The translations under genes and the position numbers were made by a program. A stretch of DNA of 64,000 nt, from the NCBI RefSeq assembly GCF_035294165.1, contig NZ_DATGLN010000256.1, positions 36,955 through 100,954 of the forward strand, read 5' to 3'. Below, piece after piece: positions 8,258 to 17,197 of this stretch. This DNA comes from Chthonomonas sp035294165 (GTDB lineage Bacteria; Armatimonadota; Chthonomonadetes; Chthonomonadales; Chthonomonadaceae). Position 1 is the stretch's first letter; every line of letters starts with the position of its first letter. Under the pieces are notes generated by a model. That model ran no database searches. It was not told the origin of the DNA and worked only from the letters and a program-made list of their open reading frames with translations.

Positions 8258-9546
8258 CCCAGCCCTCCGTTTTCCATACCGGGGGTCAAGCCGGAGGTCA
8301 TGGTGGAGTAGACGGCGGTGAAGACCTCTCGGGGAGTTGTAAGCCCGGCGAAAATCTTTTGGTGTCCGTCTTCCAGCATGGTGCGCATCTGCTGTTTTTT
8401 GCGTGCGTATTCATAAATCTCTCCGATGGTGGCTCGGCGCGCTATCATTTCGCGCAACTCCGGCGTGCTCACCAAAATCTCGAAAATGCCGATGCGCCCA
8501 CGGAAGCCGGTTTTACGGCACTGTTCGCAACCGGCGCCTTTGTAGAAAGTTTTTCCTTGCATGGCGTCGGGGTTGAGACCTATTTCGATAAGCTCGTCAC
8601 GAGGAGGCTGGTAGGTCTGTTTGCAGTTAAGGCATATGGTGCGTACAAGGCGTTGGGCCATAACGGCCTGGAGGGTAGAGGCGATGAGATAGGGTTCCCC
8701 ACCCATATCCATCATACGCCCGATGGTCTCCACTGCGTTGTTGGTATGAAGGGACGAAAGGACAAGGTGGCCGGTTAAGCTCGCCTGGATGCCGATTGAT
8801 AGCGATTCGGGGTCGCGCATCTCTCCGACCATCATGACGTCGGGGTCTTGGCGAAGGAAGGCCCGCATGACGCGAGGGAAGGTCATACGTTCGGTAACCT
8901 GGACTTGGGTGATGTGGTCGGCAAACTCATACTCAATGGGGTCTTCTACGGTAACGATGTTACGTCGGGTGCGGTCTAACTTGTTGATGGAGGCATAGAG
9001 GGTCGAGGTTTTACCGCTGCCTGTGGGGCCGGTGACGAGCACCATACCGTAGGCAGATTGGATGGCCTGGCTCCATTTTTGCAGCACGTCGGGCGGCATT
9101 CCCAGCTTATCTAGCTCCACGCGGGCGCCAACCGGATCGAGGATGCGCAGCACCATTTTTTCCCCGTTCAGCATGGGCAACACGGAGACGCGAGCGCTCA
9201 GCTTTCGGGTGCCGTATTCCATGTCAATGCGGCCGTCTTGTGGCTCTCTTCGTTCGTCTATGTGCATGCCGGCAGCAAGCTTAAGGCGTGCGAGAATGTT
9301 GGGCACAATGTCTATCGAAAGTTGCCCCACATCATGCATTACGCCATCTATGCGATAGCGAACAAGCATGCGATTGCGTTCCGGCTGCAGGTGAATGTCG
9401 GAAGCACCGAGGTCGAGTGCTTTGCGCAACAGAAAGTCGGTCTCGCTAACGGCCTGGGTCAGTTCGCCACCAAGCTCCCGCGCGATGCCATCCTCGCGCA
9501 TAATCAGTCGAAAGGCCAACGGGCCACGAGGTGCAACCTGTGTCAT
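8254..9546 (-). CDS. PilB/GspE-type secretion ATPase lacking the long N-terminal domain
   Basis: An ATPase of the type II secretion / type IV pilus family. Residues 48-53 (GASDIHLQ) open the family's N2 domain. Walker A GPTGSGKT is at 173-180, an Asp box near 200, Walker B in DPDVMMVGEMRD around 235-245 and a His box in GHLVLSSLHTN near 259-269. A zinc site is formed by C305-x2-C308 and C340-x2-C343, which marks the GspE/PilB branch rather than PilT. At 430 residues it is shorter than most PilB proteins because it lacks the N1 domain that binds the platform. GAGGAA precedes the ATG. No pilus core genes flank it, although a prepilin-like gene lies near 58 kb. Confidence 0.9.
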   Translation of the reverse strand: MTQVAPRGPLAFRLIMREDGIARELGGELTQAVSETDFLLRKALDLGASDIHLQPERNRMLVRYRIDGVMHDVGQLSIDIVPNILARLKLAAGMHIDERREPQDGRIDMEYGTRKLSARVSVLPMLNGEKMVLRILDPVGARVELDKLGMPPDVLQKWSQAIQSAYGMVLVTGPTGSGKTSTLYASINKLDRTRRNIVTVEDPIEYEFADHITQVQVTERMTFPRVMRAFLRQDPDVMMVGEMRDPESLSIGIQASLTGHLVLSSLHTNNAVETIGRMMDMGGEPYLIASTLQAVMAQRLVRTICLNCKQTYQPPRDELIEIGLNPDAMQGKTFYKGAGCEQCRKTGFRGRIGIFEILVSTPELREMIARRATIGEIYEYARKKQQMRTMLEDGHQKIFAGLTTPREVFTAVYSTMTSGLTPGMENGGLG

Positions 9547-9594
9547 GGTTTCTGTTCCTCTTTGCAGAGCGTCGCCATAAAGGCTATTGGTTGT

Positions 9595-9608
9595 GGGGCA
9601 AAAGCCCC
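9595..9608. other. Short GC hairpin between parB and the PilB-like gene
   Basis: GGGGC-AAAA-GCCCC forms a 5-bp hairpin in the 90-base gap. On the minus strand it follows the parB stop by about 30 bases but has no T-run, so it would be at best a weak terminator. On the plus strand a T-rich stretch follows, but no plus-strand gene ends here. A possible -10 for the next gene (GGTACACT) lies just upstream on the minus strand. Confidence 0.35.
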
Positions 9609-9636
9609 TATTTTCTTGCTATAGTGTACCGTATTG

Positions 9637-10551
9637 CTAGAAATCTGGGCTACGTTGTTCACAGGCACGCAATAGGCTTTCAACGGCCATCTGTAGGGAG
9701 CGGAGGGCCTCCTGAAGTGCGGTGAGGTCGTCCTTCGGAAGATGTGAGACCTCGATATCGGCCAGCAGTGGCAGCATATCCAAAACTTTTTGGGCAGCCT
9801 GACTGCGAGGCGCATAGGTTTCTACAACGGCGTAGCGATCCTCCTCCATAGGGGCTTGGCGAAGCTCCTGGTAAATCTGTTCTCTCTGCTCGGGGGCCGA
9901 CTCCAAAATCTCATGGGCGCGTTTGGGGTCGGTGCGTATGGCGCGAACAAGCTTTTCGGTCTCTTCGCTGTTAAGGCGCTCCTGTTGAATGTGTTCCACC
10001 ACCTGTTGCTGCAGTTCTGGGTAGGGATTCAACTGTTTAAGGTAGCGGGCATGTTTTTCGGTAAGTTGGCCGGCTGCCGGCCTATTGGGACTAGAGACCA
10101 CGGCCTCGCCGATCTCTTCAGGGAGGGAGAGCAGGTCGAGAATATAGTTCACGGTACGTTCCGACAAACCCAGCCGCCGGGCCACTTCACGTGTGGTAAG
10201 GTTGAGGGTCTCTTTAATTTGCTGGATGGCGCGCGCTTTTTCAAGGGGCTGGAGGTCTTCGCGTTGGAGGTTTTCGATGATCTGTTCGGTGAGGCGTTCC
10301 TCTTCGGTGATCTCACGCACCACACAGGGAAGGGTTTCGAGACGGGCCAGCTTGGCGGCACGCCAACGCCGTTCACCGGTAACGATGCGGTAATGAGAAG
10401 AGCCGGGGATGGGCGTAACGGTTATAGGGTTTAGCAGACCATGCTGACGAATGCTGTCGGCTAGCCCCTGCAAACTCTCCTCATCGTGATGTTTGCGGGG
10501 TTGTGCCGTATCGGCAACGATCTGATCGATAGGGATGGAGCGTATTTCCAA
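9637..10551 (-). CDS. parB: ParB/Spo0J-family chromosome partition protein
   Basis: A ParB-family DNA-binding CTPase. The N-terminal domain holds the box I/II region with QPRKHHDEESLQGLADSI, GLLNPI and the CTP/arginine patch GERRWRAAKLA. A central helix-turn-helix follows in TTREVARRLGLSERTVNY. The C-terminal dimer segment ends the chain. I place the start at a TTG at 10551 because GGAGAA lies 6-7 bases before it. A TTG at 10587 is also open, but a perfect promoter has its -10 at 10592-10587, so a transcript would begin near 10580, downstream of that codon. No parA is adjacent and I saw no parS palindrome nearby. It may be the chromosomal ParB or a separate nucleoid-occlusion-type homologue. 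Confidence 0.9.
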   Translation of the reverse strand: MEIRSIPIDQIVADTAQPRKHHDEESLQGLADSIRQHGLLNPITVTPIPGSSHYRIVTGERRWRAAKLARLETLPCVVREITEEERLTEQIIENLQREDLQPLEKARAIQQIKETLNLTTREVARRLGLSERTVNYILDLLSLPEEIGEAVVSSPNRPAAGQLTEKHARYLKQLNPYPELQQQVVEHIQQERLNSEETEKLVRAIRTDPKRAHEILESAPEQREQIYQELRQAPMEEDRYAVVETYAPRSQAAQKVLDMLPLLADIEVSHLPKDDLTALQEALRSLQMAVESLLRACEQRSPDF

Positions 10552-10586
10552 AGCCAGTTCTCCGAAAAGCCACAGAATTTGTGCCA

Positions 10587-10615
10587 ATTATAACGACCTT
10601 TTAAGGTGATGTCAA
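10587..10615 (-). promoter_or_regulatory. Consensus sigma-70-type promoter for parB
   Basis: TTGACA at 10615-10610 and TATAAT at 10592-10587 are separated by 17 bases on the minus strand, a perfect consensus. The spacer contains an inverted repeat ACCTT-TT-AAGGT (plus strand 10596-10607) that could bind a repressor. The promoter also decides the parB start codon. Confidence 0.82.
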
Positions 10616-10697
10616 CAGGAGAGCAGATCTTGGTTAGGAGGAAGAAGGATTAAGGTATTATAGAAGCGACCTCCCTTAGGAAAGAAGAATCGGCTCT

Positions 10698-11552
10698 ATG
10701 ACGATGAAAAGGAACCATGCGTCTTCGCCTGTGGTAAAACAAAGCTCCAAGAAACTGCTTGCGTTCGGATGGTACGGCGGAAAGTTTTCTCATCTAGACT
10801 GGTTGCTTCGTCTGCTGCCCAAAACTCATCACTACTGCGAACCGTTTGGGGGGTCGGGTGCCGTGTTGTTAAATCGTGATCCCTCTCCGGTTGAAACTTA
10901 TAACGATATAGATGGAGAGGTGACGAACTTCTTTCGTGTTCTTCGTGAAGATGCCGAGCGACTTATTCGCGCTATTGCTTTAACGCCTTTCTCGCGGGAG
11001 GAGTTTGCCCTTGCTTGTCAAATTGACCCAACGCTTGACCCCTTGGAGCGCGCCCGACGTTTTTATGTGCGGGCACGACAGGTGCGTACCGGCTTAGCGC
11101 AATCGGCCTCAATCGGCCGCTGGGCTAACTGTAGGAACACAAGTCGTTCGGGCATGGCCGGCGCTGTTTCTCGATGGTTAGGGGCAGTTGAGGACTTGCC
11201 CGAAATCGCATTGCGTTTGCTGCGCGTTCAAATCGAGAATAGACCGGCACTTGAGGTCATCCAGTTGTACGATTCGCCTAGCACCTTGTTCTACTACGAT
11301 CCGCCCTATCTCCACGAAACGCGCGGCGATAGAAGGGCCTATGCTTATGAAATGAGCAATGAACAGCATGAGGAGCTTGCGCGGATGCTCAATTCGGTTC
11401 AAGGGCTTGTAGCGGTGTCGGGTTACGAATGCGAGCAGATGGATCGTCTCTACCCAAGCCCGAAATGGTTCAAACACGTCGGCCCGACGCGAACCATCCA
11501 TTCCACAAAGGATAAACGTACTGATGTGCTGTGGGTGAATTACGCAAAATAA
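10698..11552 (+). CDS. Solitary D12-class DNA adenine methyltransferase
   Basis: An N6-adenine DNA methyltransferase of the Dam/DpnM (D12) class with 284 residues. The SAM motif X region is FGWYGGK at 23-29, motif I is EPFGGSG at 48-54 and the catalytic motif IV is DPPY at 201-204. The target region lies between them, the alpha-type order. No restriction endonuclease gene is adjacent, so it is an orphan methylase. Its 3' end lies 3 bases from the 3' end of tRNA-Val on the other strand, a place where integrating elements often enter. The ATG at 10698 has only a weak upstream purine run; ATG 10704 is an alternative. A possible -10 TATTAT is at 10656-10661. The target sequence cannot be read from the protein; GATC is only a guess from the family. 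Confidence 0.9.
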   Translation: MTMKRNHASSPVVKQSSKKLLAFGWYGGKFSHLDWLLRLLPKTHHYCEPFGGSGAVLLNRDPSPVETYNDIDGEVTNFFRVLREDAERLIRAIALTPFSREEFALACQIDPTLDPLERARRFYVRARQVRTGLAQSASIGRWANCRNTSRSGMAGAVSRWLGAVEDLPEIALRLLRVQIENRPALEVIQLYDSPSTLFYYDPPYLHETRGDRRAYAYEMSNEQHEELARMLNSVQGLVAVSGYECEQMDRLYPSPKWFKHVGPTRTIHSTKDKRTDVLWVNYAK

Positions 11553-11555
11553 AAA

Positions 11556-11627
11556 TGGGCAGTGCTGGATTTGAACCAGCGACCTCCTCGGTGTGAACGA
11601 GGCGCTCTACCCCTGAGCCAACCGCCC
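11556..11627 (-). tRNA. tRNA-Val (anticodon CAC)
   Basis: The minus strand folds into a full cloverleaf of 72 bases without an encoded CCA. The acceptor GGGCGGT pairs with ACTGCCC with one G-T pair, followed by discriminator A. The D arm is GCTC/GAGC, the anticodon arm CCTCG-TTCACAC-CGAGG, and the T arm GCTGG-TTCAAAT-CCAGC. The anticodon CAC reads GUG valine. The 3' end is followed by TTTTATTTT. Confidence 0.97.
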
Positions 11628-11639
11628 ATTGCTACAACC

Positions 11640-11670
11640 ATTGTACCCCTGTGTAGAGCGGTTTTGTCAA
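11640..11670 (-). promoter_or_regulatory. Promoter of tRNA-Val
   Basis: TTGACA at 11670-11665 and TACAAT at 11645-11640, spacer 19 bases, on the minus strand. The -10 is preceded by GGGG, giving the extended GGGTACAAT seen at other promoters in this window. The predicted start is a few bases before the mature tRNA. Confidence 0.65.
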
Positions 11671-11851
11671 GAGCGAGAGGCCTTGATAGGCCATTGCTCT
11701 TTGCCGATGGTGAAAGGGCTAGTTTTTTGGTAGCTCTACAGCCAGCTGTGGCGGCTGTTTCAGATCGAAAAGCTTGATAGATAAGGAAATTGCGGTTAAA
11801 GTCGTGCATCACGACGATGACAGGCAATAACTTTTTAGAGCAGGGACAACG

Positions 11852-14332
11852 ATGAAAAGACAAAACGCGGTGCTTGCGGTTTTGCTGTTAGGCAGTGTTT
11901 GTAGTATAGGACTGCGTGCTGCTGCACAACAGCAAAAGCCAGAGCCTATACGGGTAAAGACATACGCCGTTTTACCTAGGTTGGGAAGAAACGCATTCTA
12001 TACGGGCAATCGTCCGCCCCTGGTACCTCAACCGCTCATACCGTTGCCTGTGGGGGCAGTTCGGCCGGAGGGATGGCTAAAAGAGCAGTTGGTGTTGATG
12101 AGCAATGGTTTCACCGGACATCTCACGGAGATAAGCCCCTGGTGTCAGTTCGATGGCAGCGCTTGGGTAAGCCCAACGGGCGAGGGCAAGAACGGTTGGG
12201 AAGAGCTTCCCTACTGGCTCCGAGGCTATACAAGCTTAGGCTATCTTTTGAGGGATAGGCACATTATTCGGGAAGCACGACGCTGGATTGATGGCATTTT
12301 AAACAGCCAGAGGCCAGATGGCTATTTTGGGCCGGAGGCGAATAGGGAGGCCAAAGACCTGTGGCCCAACATGCTGGCTTTGTATGCCCTTCGCACCTAC
12401 TATGAGGCGACCGGCGATAAGCGCGTGATCCCCTTTATGGAGCGCTATTTTCGTTGGGAAGCCGGGCTGCCCCTCAATCAGTTCCTGCCGGATAGTTGGC
12501 AGAAGGTGCGTGGTGGGGACAACTTGGATAGCATTCTTTGGCTTTACAATCGTACCGGAGAGAAGTGGTTGCTTGATTTGGCCAAGCGCACCCATGAGCA
12601 TACCGCCGATTGGGCGGATGGAGTGGCGAGTTGGCACGGGGTAAACCTATGCGAGGGATTTCGGGAACCGGCCGAGTTCTATGAAGTTACGGGTGACCCG
12701 CGCTACTACCAGGACACGGTGAGAGACTATCATACCGCTTGGGGGCTTTTTGGTCAGGTGCCAGGTGGCATGATTGGGGCGGATGAGAATGCTCGGCCTG
12801 GGTATACAGGGCCTCGTCAAGCCGCAGAGACCTGCGCCATGGTGGAGGTAATGTACAGTGACGAGATGCTCACGAGCATCTCCGGCGATCCGCACTGGGC
12901 CGATCGTTGTGAAGACGTGGCGTTCAACTCGCTCCCTGCCTCTATGACGCCCGATCTCAAAGGGTTGCATTATCTTACGGCACCCAATATGATCCAACTC
13001 GATCGTGCAAGCAAGGCGCCCCTATTACAAGATGGCGGCGACATGCTCTCTTATAACCCCTACGACTATCGTTGCTGCCAACATAATGTGGCTTTTGGGT
13101 GGCCCTACTTTACCGAACACCTTTGGATGGCCACGGGTGGCAATGGCCTAGCGGCTGTTCTCTACGCGCCCAGTACGGTAACGGCGAGGGTGGGGCATGG
13201 CGAAACGGTGACCCTCCATGAAGAGACACGCTACCCGTTCGACGAGCACATTTATCTGAGGCTTTCTATGAAGAGGGCATCAGCGTTTCCTCTCGTGCTG
13301 CGGGTACCGGCGTGGTGTACACACCCTGTCCTTAAAGTGAACGGTGAGAGGCGAGATGCGCCCACGATAGGGAACGGCGGTTGGATTGTGCTGCAGAGGC
13401 TGTGGCGGTCGCATGATACCGTAGAGCTTACCTTTCCGATGTCGGTTCGGGTGAAGGTTTGGCGTGCCAATCACAATGCCATCTCTCTCTACCGAGGGCC
13501 TCTGGCCTACTCTCTACGCATCGGAGAGCGGTGGGTGCGCTACGGTGGCACCGCGAAATGGCCGGCGTATGAGGTGTTTCCAACCACCTCATGGAATTAT
13601 GGACTAGTGCTTGATTTGCGCCATCCGTCCACCTCCGTTTCTGTTGAAGAACGCAAAGACCCCTTTCCCGTCCAACCGTTCTCTCCGACCAGCGCTCCGG
13701 TTGTACTAAAAGTGAGGGCAAAGCAGATTCCTCAGTGGACGGCAGAGCCAGATGGGCTTATTGGGGAGTTGCAGCAAAGTCCTGTTCGATCTGCGTCGCC
13801 AACTGAGACCGTTGCGCTGATTCCGATGGGCTGTGCGCGTCTGCGTGTTTCGGCCTTTCCGCTAGTAGGAGAGGGACCGGACGCGCATGACTGGATTCCA
13901 GAAAATCGGGCAACCGCTTCGGCCTCTTGGTGTAATCCGAGCGATAGCGTGGAGGCGCTAAAAAACCTGCAGATTCCAACAAGTTCCGCCGACCAGAGCC
14001 TACCCCGCTTTACGTGGTGGGATCACAGAGGAACTTCGGAGTGGGTGGAATACGATTTTGCTAAGAGTGAGCGGGTAAGTTGGTGCCGTGTCTACTGGTT
14101 CGATGATGAGACGATTGGCGGTGGATGTCGCGTGCCTGCAGCATGGAGGATTTTGTGGTGGAACGGCTCGCAATGGCAGCCTGTAGAAACGAATGGCGAC
14201 TATGGGGTGCAAAAAAACTGTTTCAATCGTGTAGACTTTGTTCCGGTAGAGACGACAAAGCTGCGGTTAGAGGTGCAGCTGAAGTCGGGCTATTCGGGAG
14301 GTATCCTCGCGTGGCAGTGGGGAAGTTCATAA
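11852..14332 (+). CDS. GH127-type glycoside hydrolase (DUF1680, beta-L-arabinofuranosidase family)
   Basis: A secreted glycosidase of 826 residues with a signal peptide (residues 1-25, cleavage near LRAAA). The (alpha/alpha)6 barrel of the DUF1680 family fills roughly residues 60-420. The zinc-cysteine active site of GH127 is complete: E326 and C328 in AETC, and the C408-C409 pair in YRCCQHN, where one Cys is the nucleophile in characterised beta-L-arabinofuranosidases. Beta-sandwich domains follow. The C-terminal 130 residues (SWCNPSDSVEAL to the end) resemble a discoidin-like carbohydrate-binding domain. The substrate may be plant arabinan or arabinogalactan side chains; the related GH146 and other DUF1680 groups cannot be excluded. 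The gene stands alone with AGGGA before the ATG. Confidence 0.86.
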   Translation: MKRQNAVLAVLLLGSVCSIGLRAAAQQQKPEPIRVKTYAVLPRLGRNAFYTGNRPPLVPQPLIPLPVGAVRPEGWLKEQLVLMSNGFTGHLTEISPWCQFDGSAWVSPTGEGKNGWEELPYWLRGYTSLGYLLRDRHIIREARRWIDGILNSQRPDGYFGPEANREAKDLWPNMLALYALRTYYEATGDKRVIPFMERYFRWEAGLPLNQFLPDSWQKVRGGDNLDSILWLYNRTGEKWLLDLAKRTHEHTADWADGVASWHGVNLCEGFREPAEFYEVTGDPRYYQDTVRDYHTAWGLFGQVPGGMIGADENARPGYTGPRQAAETCAMVEVMYSDEMLTSISGDPHWADRCEDVAFNSLPASMTPDLKGLHYLTAPNMIQLDRASKAPLLQDGGDMLSYNPYDYRCCQHNVAFGWPYFTEHLWMATGGNGLAAVLYAPSTVTARVGHGETVTLHEETRYPFDEHIYLRLSMKRASAFPLVLRVPAWCTHPVLKVNGERRDAPTIGNGGWIVLQRLWRSHDTVELTFPMSVRVKVWRANHNAISLYRGPLAYSLRIGERWVRYGGTAKWPAYEVFPTTSWNYGLVLDLRHPSTSVSVEERKDPFPVQPFSPTSAPVVLKVRAKQIPQWTAEPDGLIGELQQSPVRSASPTETVALIPMGCARLRVSAFPLVGEGPDAHDWIPENRATASASWCNPSDSVEALKNLQIPTSSADQSLPRFTWWDHRGTSEWVEYDFAKSERVSWCRVYWFDDETIGGGCRVPAAWRILWWNGSQWQPVETNGDYGVQKNCFNRVDFVPVETTKLRLEVQLKSGYSGGILAWQWGSS

Positions 14333-14340
14333 AGATTGAC

Positions 14341-14417
14341 TGAGGTATTTGCCTCATGTTCACCTAGCTCGCAGGCAACTGCGAGAGCTGTAGGTCTTTA
14401 GCCCTAACAGAGTGTCA
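14341..14417 (+). mobile_element. Orphan IS200/IS605-IS1341 right-end-like structured element (copy A)
   Basis: Three successive hairpins lie just after the GH127 gene. The first is TGAGG/CCTCA (14341-14356). The second is CTCGCAG-GCAA-CTGCGAG (14368-14385). The third is CTGT-AGG...CCT-ACAG with a TTTAG-containing loop (14388-14410). The element ends in GAGTGTCA at 14417. It aligns over about 62 bases with the element at 32974-33037, and stem 3 covaries (CTG/CAG here, CCG/CGG there). The TTTAG loop followed by GGAGTGTCA-like sequence is what I know from right ends of TnpB (IS1341-type) elements, where it forms the 3' part of the omega RNA. No tnpB or tnpA is next to it, so it is a solo end or a small non-autonomous copy. 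Confidence 0.6.
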
Positions 14418-14447
14418 CAAGCTGTGTGAGAGGGAGGAAGGAAGAAG

Positions 14448-15913
14448 ATGCAGGGGTACTATGGGTCTTGGTGGAATCGCCTAGGTGCTCTATTCTTGAT
14501 GCTGATAGCGATCTTTTTACTGCTGGTGCCCGTTGGATGGTTCTGGGGGCTGTTGAACAATATGGCCATGCAGGGCGAGCCAACAGCAGCTTTTATCACA
14601 ATGATGATCGCGTTTGTGCTATGCGTCTGGGGGATGCTCGCCTTGCTGGTTTACGCCGCTCCAGTTTTATGGGATTCATTTGTTTCTTATGGTTTGGAAG
14701 AGGAGGAGTTAGTAAAGCTCACGCCGCTAGGCGTTCAAAAACTGCGCTGGGACTCGATAGAGGCTGTGACGGACACAGGAGTATATCCATGGCGCCGTAT
14801 CGTGTTGTGGGGTGTAGATGGTCGCAGGCTGACGATTAACCCGGAAGTTGTAGGGTCATCGGAGGTTTTCGAGGCGGAGCTTATTCGACGTTTGCAAGAG
14901 GTATTACGGCGTCAGGCCGATCGAATACGCGCTAAAGGGATAGAGCTTCATCCTGTGCGTAGCCTGGCGTTGTTGTGGCTGCTTGGATCGCTCACCTTTT
15001 TCGGAGTCGGCTTGGTTTTCTTTGTAACGCATACTTCCGAGTTTGCGGCGCATGGAGGGGCCAATTCTCAACTATCCTACCCATCCGTGGAAGTGGCGCT
15101 TTTCGTTGGGGGCTTTCTAAGCTTGCTAGGGGCGCTTTATAGTTTTATGAAAACCTTGCATGTGGATGGGCAGAAACTCGTTCTGAGGGGAATTTGGCGA
15201 AGCATGGAGATTCCCCTTGAAAAGGTTGATAGCTTTTATGTCTACCCTTTCGTTCATCGTTATGGCACTTTTGAGATATTACGCCTTCACTATTCCGGCA
15301 AGAAATTCAGCTATAGCAGTCAGCGCGCCGGCTACCTTCCTTTGCGTTCTTACCTAGAGAATGTGCTTCCTGCCTCCGTTAGACAAAAGGGCGAGCAGCA
15401 GGCTGAAAAGCAGATAAGCAAAGAGTTAAAAACCGTGACTATTCTCTCAAGAATTGGCGCCGTTCTGTGTGTGGGCATGGGCATTGCCGGAATAGTACAG
15501 GCGAACCAAAAGTTGGCCTTGTACCACTTGCTGAAGAGCCAAGGAGTGGGCGCTCCTGGAGTGGTGAACTATCGGTATACAACAGGATCGAGAACGACGA
15601 TCTATCTGACAGACTATCTGTTTAAGGTGAACGGGCAGACGTATGAGGGGGCTAGCCCGTTACCTATGATACCTGGTCTTATGCTAGGCCGGGGATGCCA
15701 GTACATGTGATCTATCTTCCCAACAATCCGGCACGATGCATGTTGCTACAATCTATAGGGGAGGAGCAGACACGTGGGTGGTTGTGGCGCAGTGGACTGC
15801 TTATTGTCTTTGGTATTATCGCTCCATTTTATGTGCCGTGGCAGGTAAAACAACGCCTCATGAGGCGACAACAGGCTATAGCGAGATCGGCAGATATTCC
15901 AGAAGGCCGTTAG
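14448..15913 (+). pseudogene. Frameshifted DUF3592-like membrane protein
   Basis: Two overlapping frames together make one membrane protein. The first (14448-15710) has transmembrane segments near residues 12-35, 45-65, 165-190 and 215-240 and a last one near 335, then enters a DUF3592-type ending with VNGQTYEGASPLPMIPGL. It stops at 15710 after a nonsense tail. The second frame (15695-15913) continues exactly where the family does, MPVHVIYLPNNPARCML, then another membrane helix. A one-base loss in the GGGG run at 15690-15694 explains the break: adding one G gives GRG-MPVHVIYLP. The cause could be a real mutation, a sequencing error in the homopolymer, or less likely a recoding event. The function is unknown. 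AGGGAGGAAGG precedes the ATG. Confidence 0.75.
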
Positions 15914-15935
15914 GCTATTGAGGAGGGAATGAAAC

Positions 15936-17172
15936 ATGCAGAAACCACATCAGGATGCCGTTTATCGGCGCTATATTTTCTATAGCTTGTTGCTTTCCCT
16001 GCTCGGTCTGATCGGGCTTGCAGTGATGATAGCGATTGGTATTGGTGTGCTACGGCAGCATGTCGAGCGCTGGGGCGCCTACCAAAAGGGCGATTTCCTC
16101 AACGCAGATGGCTATCATCCGATGACCATTATTCGCGGAGACGACGGGTACATCTATGGAGTTACAGATAGTGGCGGCATCTACGGGCATGGTGTGCTCT
16201 ACCGTCTATCGCCTCAAAACGGCGCTTTCCGGGTTACTTCACACCTTCGACGGCAGCTTTGGAATAGGGCCTTATGCGCTAATGCAAGCACCGGATGGAT
16301 GGGTCTATAGGGCTGCCGTTGGCAATGACTACTATGCCTGTCTGACTATCTATCGTTTCCGCCTCGATCAGGATCGGCTACAAAAGGCCTATGTGCTTGG
16401 GCTGGACAAAGTGTCGAACACGAGTTGTCTTCTGTCGGTCGGGCAGGGATGTCTGTATGGCGTTTCCGAGGCGGGCGGCCCAAACAACGATGGGGTTATA
16501 TACGAGGTCTCTCTACATCCTCACGAGATTCATATCTTGCACAATTTCAACGGCATGGATGGGCTAGATCCGTTTCAATTGATTGTGGGGCGTGATGGCA
16601 TGCTCTACGGTGTGGCAAAAGCGGGCGGCAGCCTCAGCGATGCGGGCACCGTGTTTCGCGTAGCTCCGGACGGAAGCGAGTTTAAGGTGTTGCATGTTTT
16701 TCGGGGAACGGATGGCAAACAGCCGGTAGCTCTTATACAGACACAGGATGGAGAGCTAGTTGGGGTAGCAGACCACGGTGGGAAGGGCGATGGGGTGATA
16801 TTTGCTCTGAAGCCGGACGGCACCGACTTTCACATCGTACATCAGTTTTGGCCTTTGCAAGCCGGCCACATGCCCGTGACGATTTTGCAAGCACCTGATG
16901 GTGAGCTGTATGGCACCGCTCAGCTAGAGGGAGACCGTGGGGGTGGCGATGGTATCGTCTACAAAATGCGACCAGACGGCTCCCATTTCCAGAAGCTGCA
17001 TATCTTTCGGTTCGCCGATGGCGCATTGCGGTTTGACCTTATTCTCGATCCGTCCGGCTTGACACTATACGGAACTACCATATTAGGCGGGCAAGGCAAT
17101 ACCGGTACTGTGTTCAAACTGAACGTAGATGGGCAAGGTTTTCAAACCCTGCATGCGTTCAGCAGTAAGTAG
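15936..17172 (+). pseudogene. Frameshifted GloVer-repeat membrane-anchored protein
   Basis: The first frame (15936-16310) begins with a membrane anchor (residues 14-37, LLLSLLGLIGLAVMIAIG) and enters GloVer repeats with DGYIYGVTDSGG and HGVLYRLSP. After FRV it loses the pattern. The +1 frame resumes it as LHTFDGSFGIGPYALMQAP and continues through about five more repeats (DGxLYGVxxxGG...F.LHxFxG) to 17172. One extra base near 16236 accounts for this. GloVer (TIGR03803) repeats form beta-propeller-like extracellular domains of unknown ligand. The gene follows the frameshifted DUF3592-like gene by 22 bases with GAGGAGGGAA before its ATG. Both members of this pair are broken, which points to joint loss of function or to local sequence error. 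Confidence 0.75.
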
Positions 17173-17197
17173 GAGGCCTAGCCGTCGAGGCATATTG

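Noticed and set aside
9790..10434. Open frame of 214 codons on the plus strand
   Set aside because: Antisense to parB; Leu/Phe/Gly-rich shadow of the ParB codons.
9637..10697. parS site or parA near parB
   Set aside because: No TGTTTCACGTGAAACA-like palindrome and no ParA gene seen; CTTCACGTGTGG near 10185 is inside the gene and too poor.
11552..11640. Attachment-site duplication of the tRNA 3' end
   Set aside because: I saw no second copy of the tRNA end sequence in the window.
11540..11863. Open frame across the tRNA-Val gene
   Set aside because: Covers a perfect cloverleaf; no protein support.
15680..15715. Programmed -1 frameshift
   Set aside because: No X-XXY-YYZ slippery heptamer or strong downstream hairpin; a lost G is simpler.
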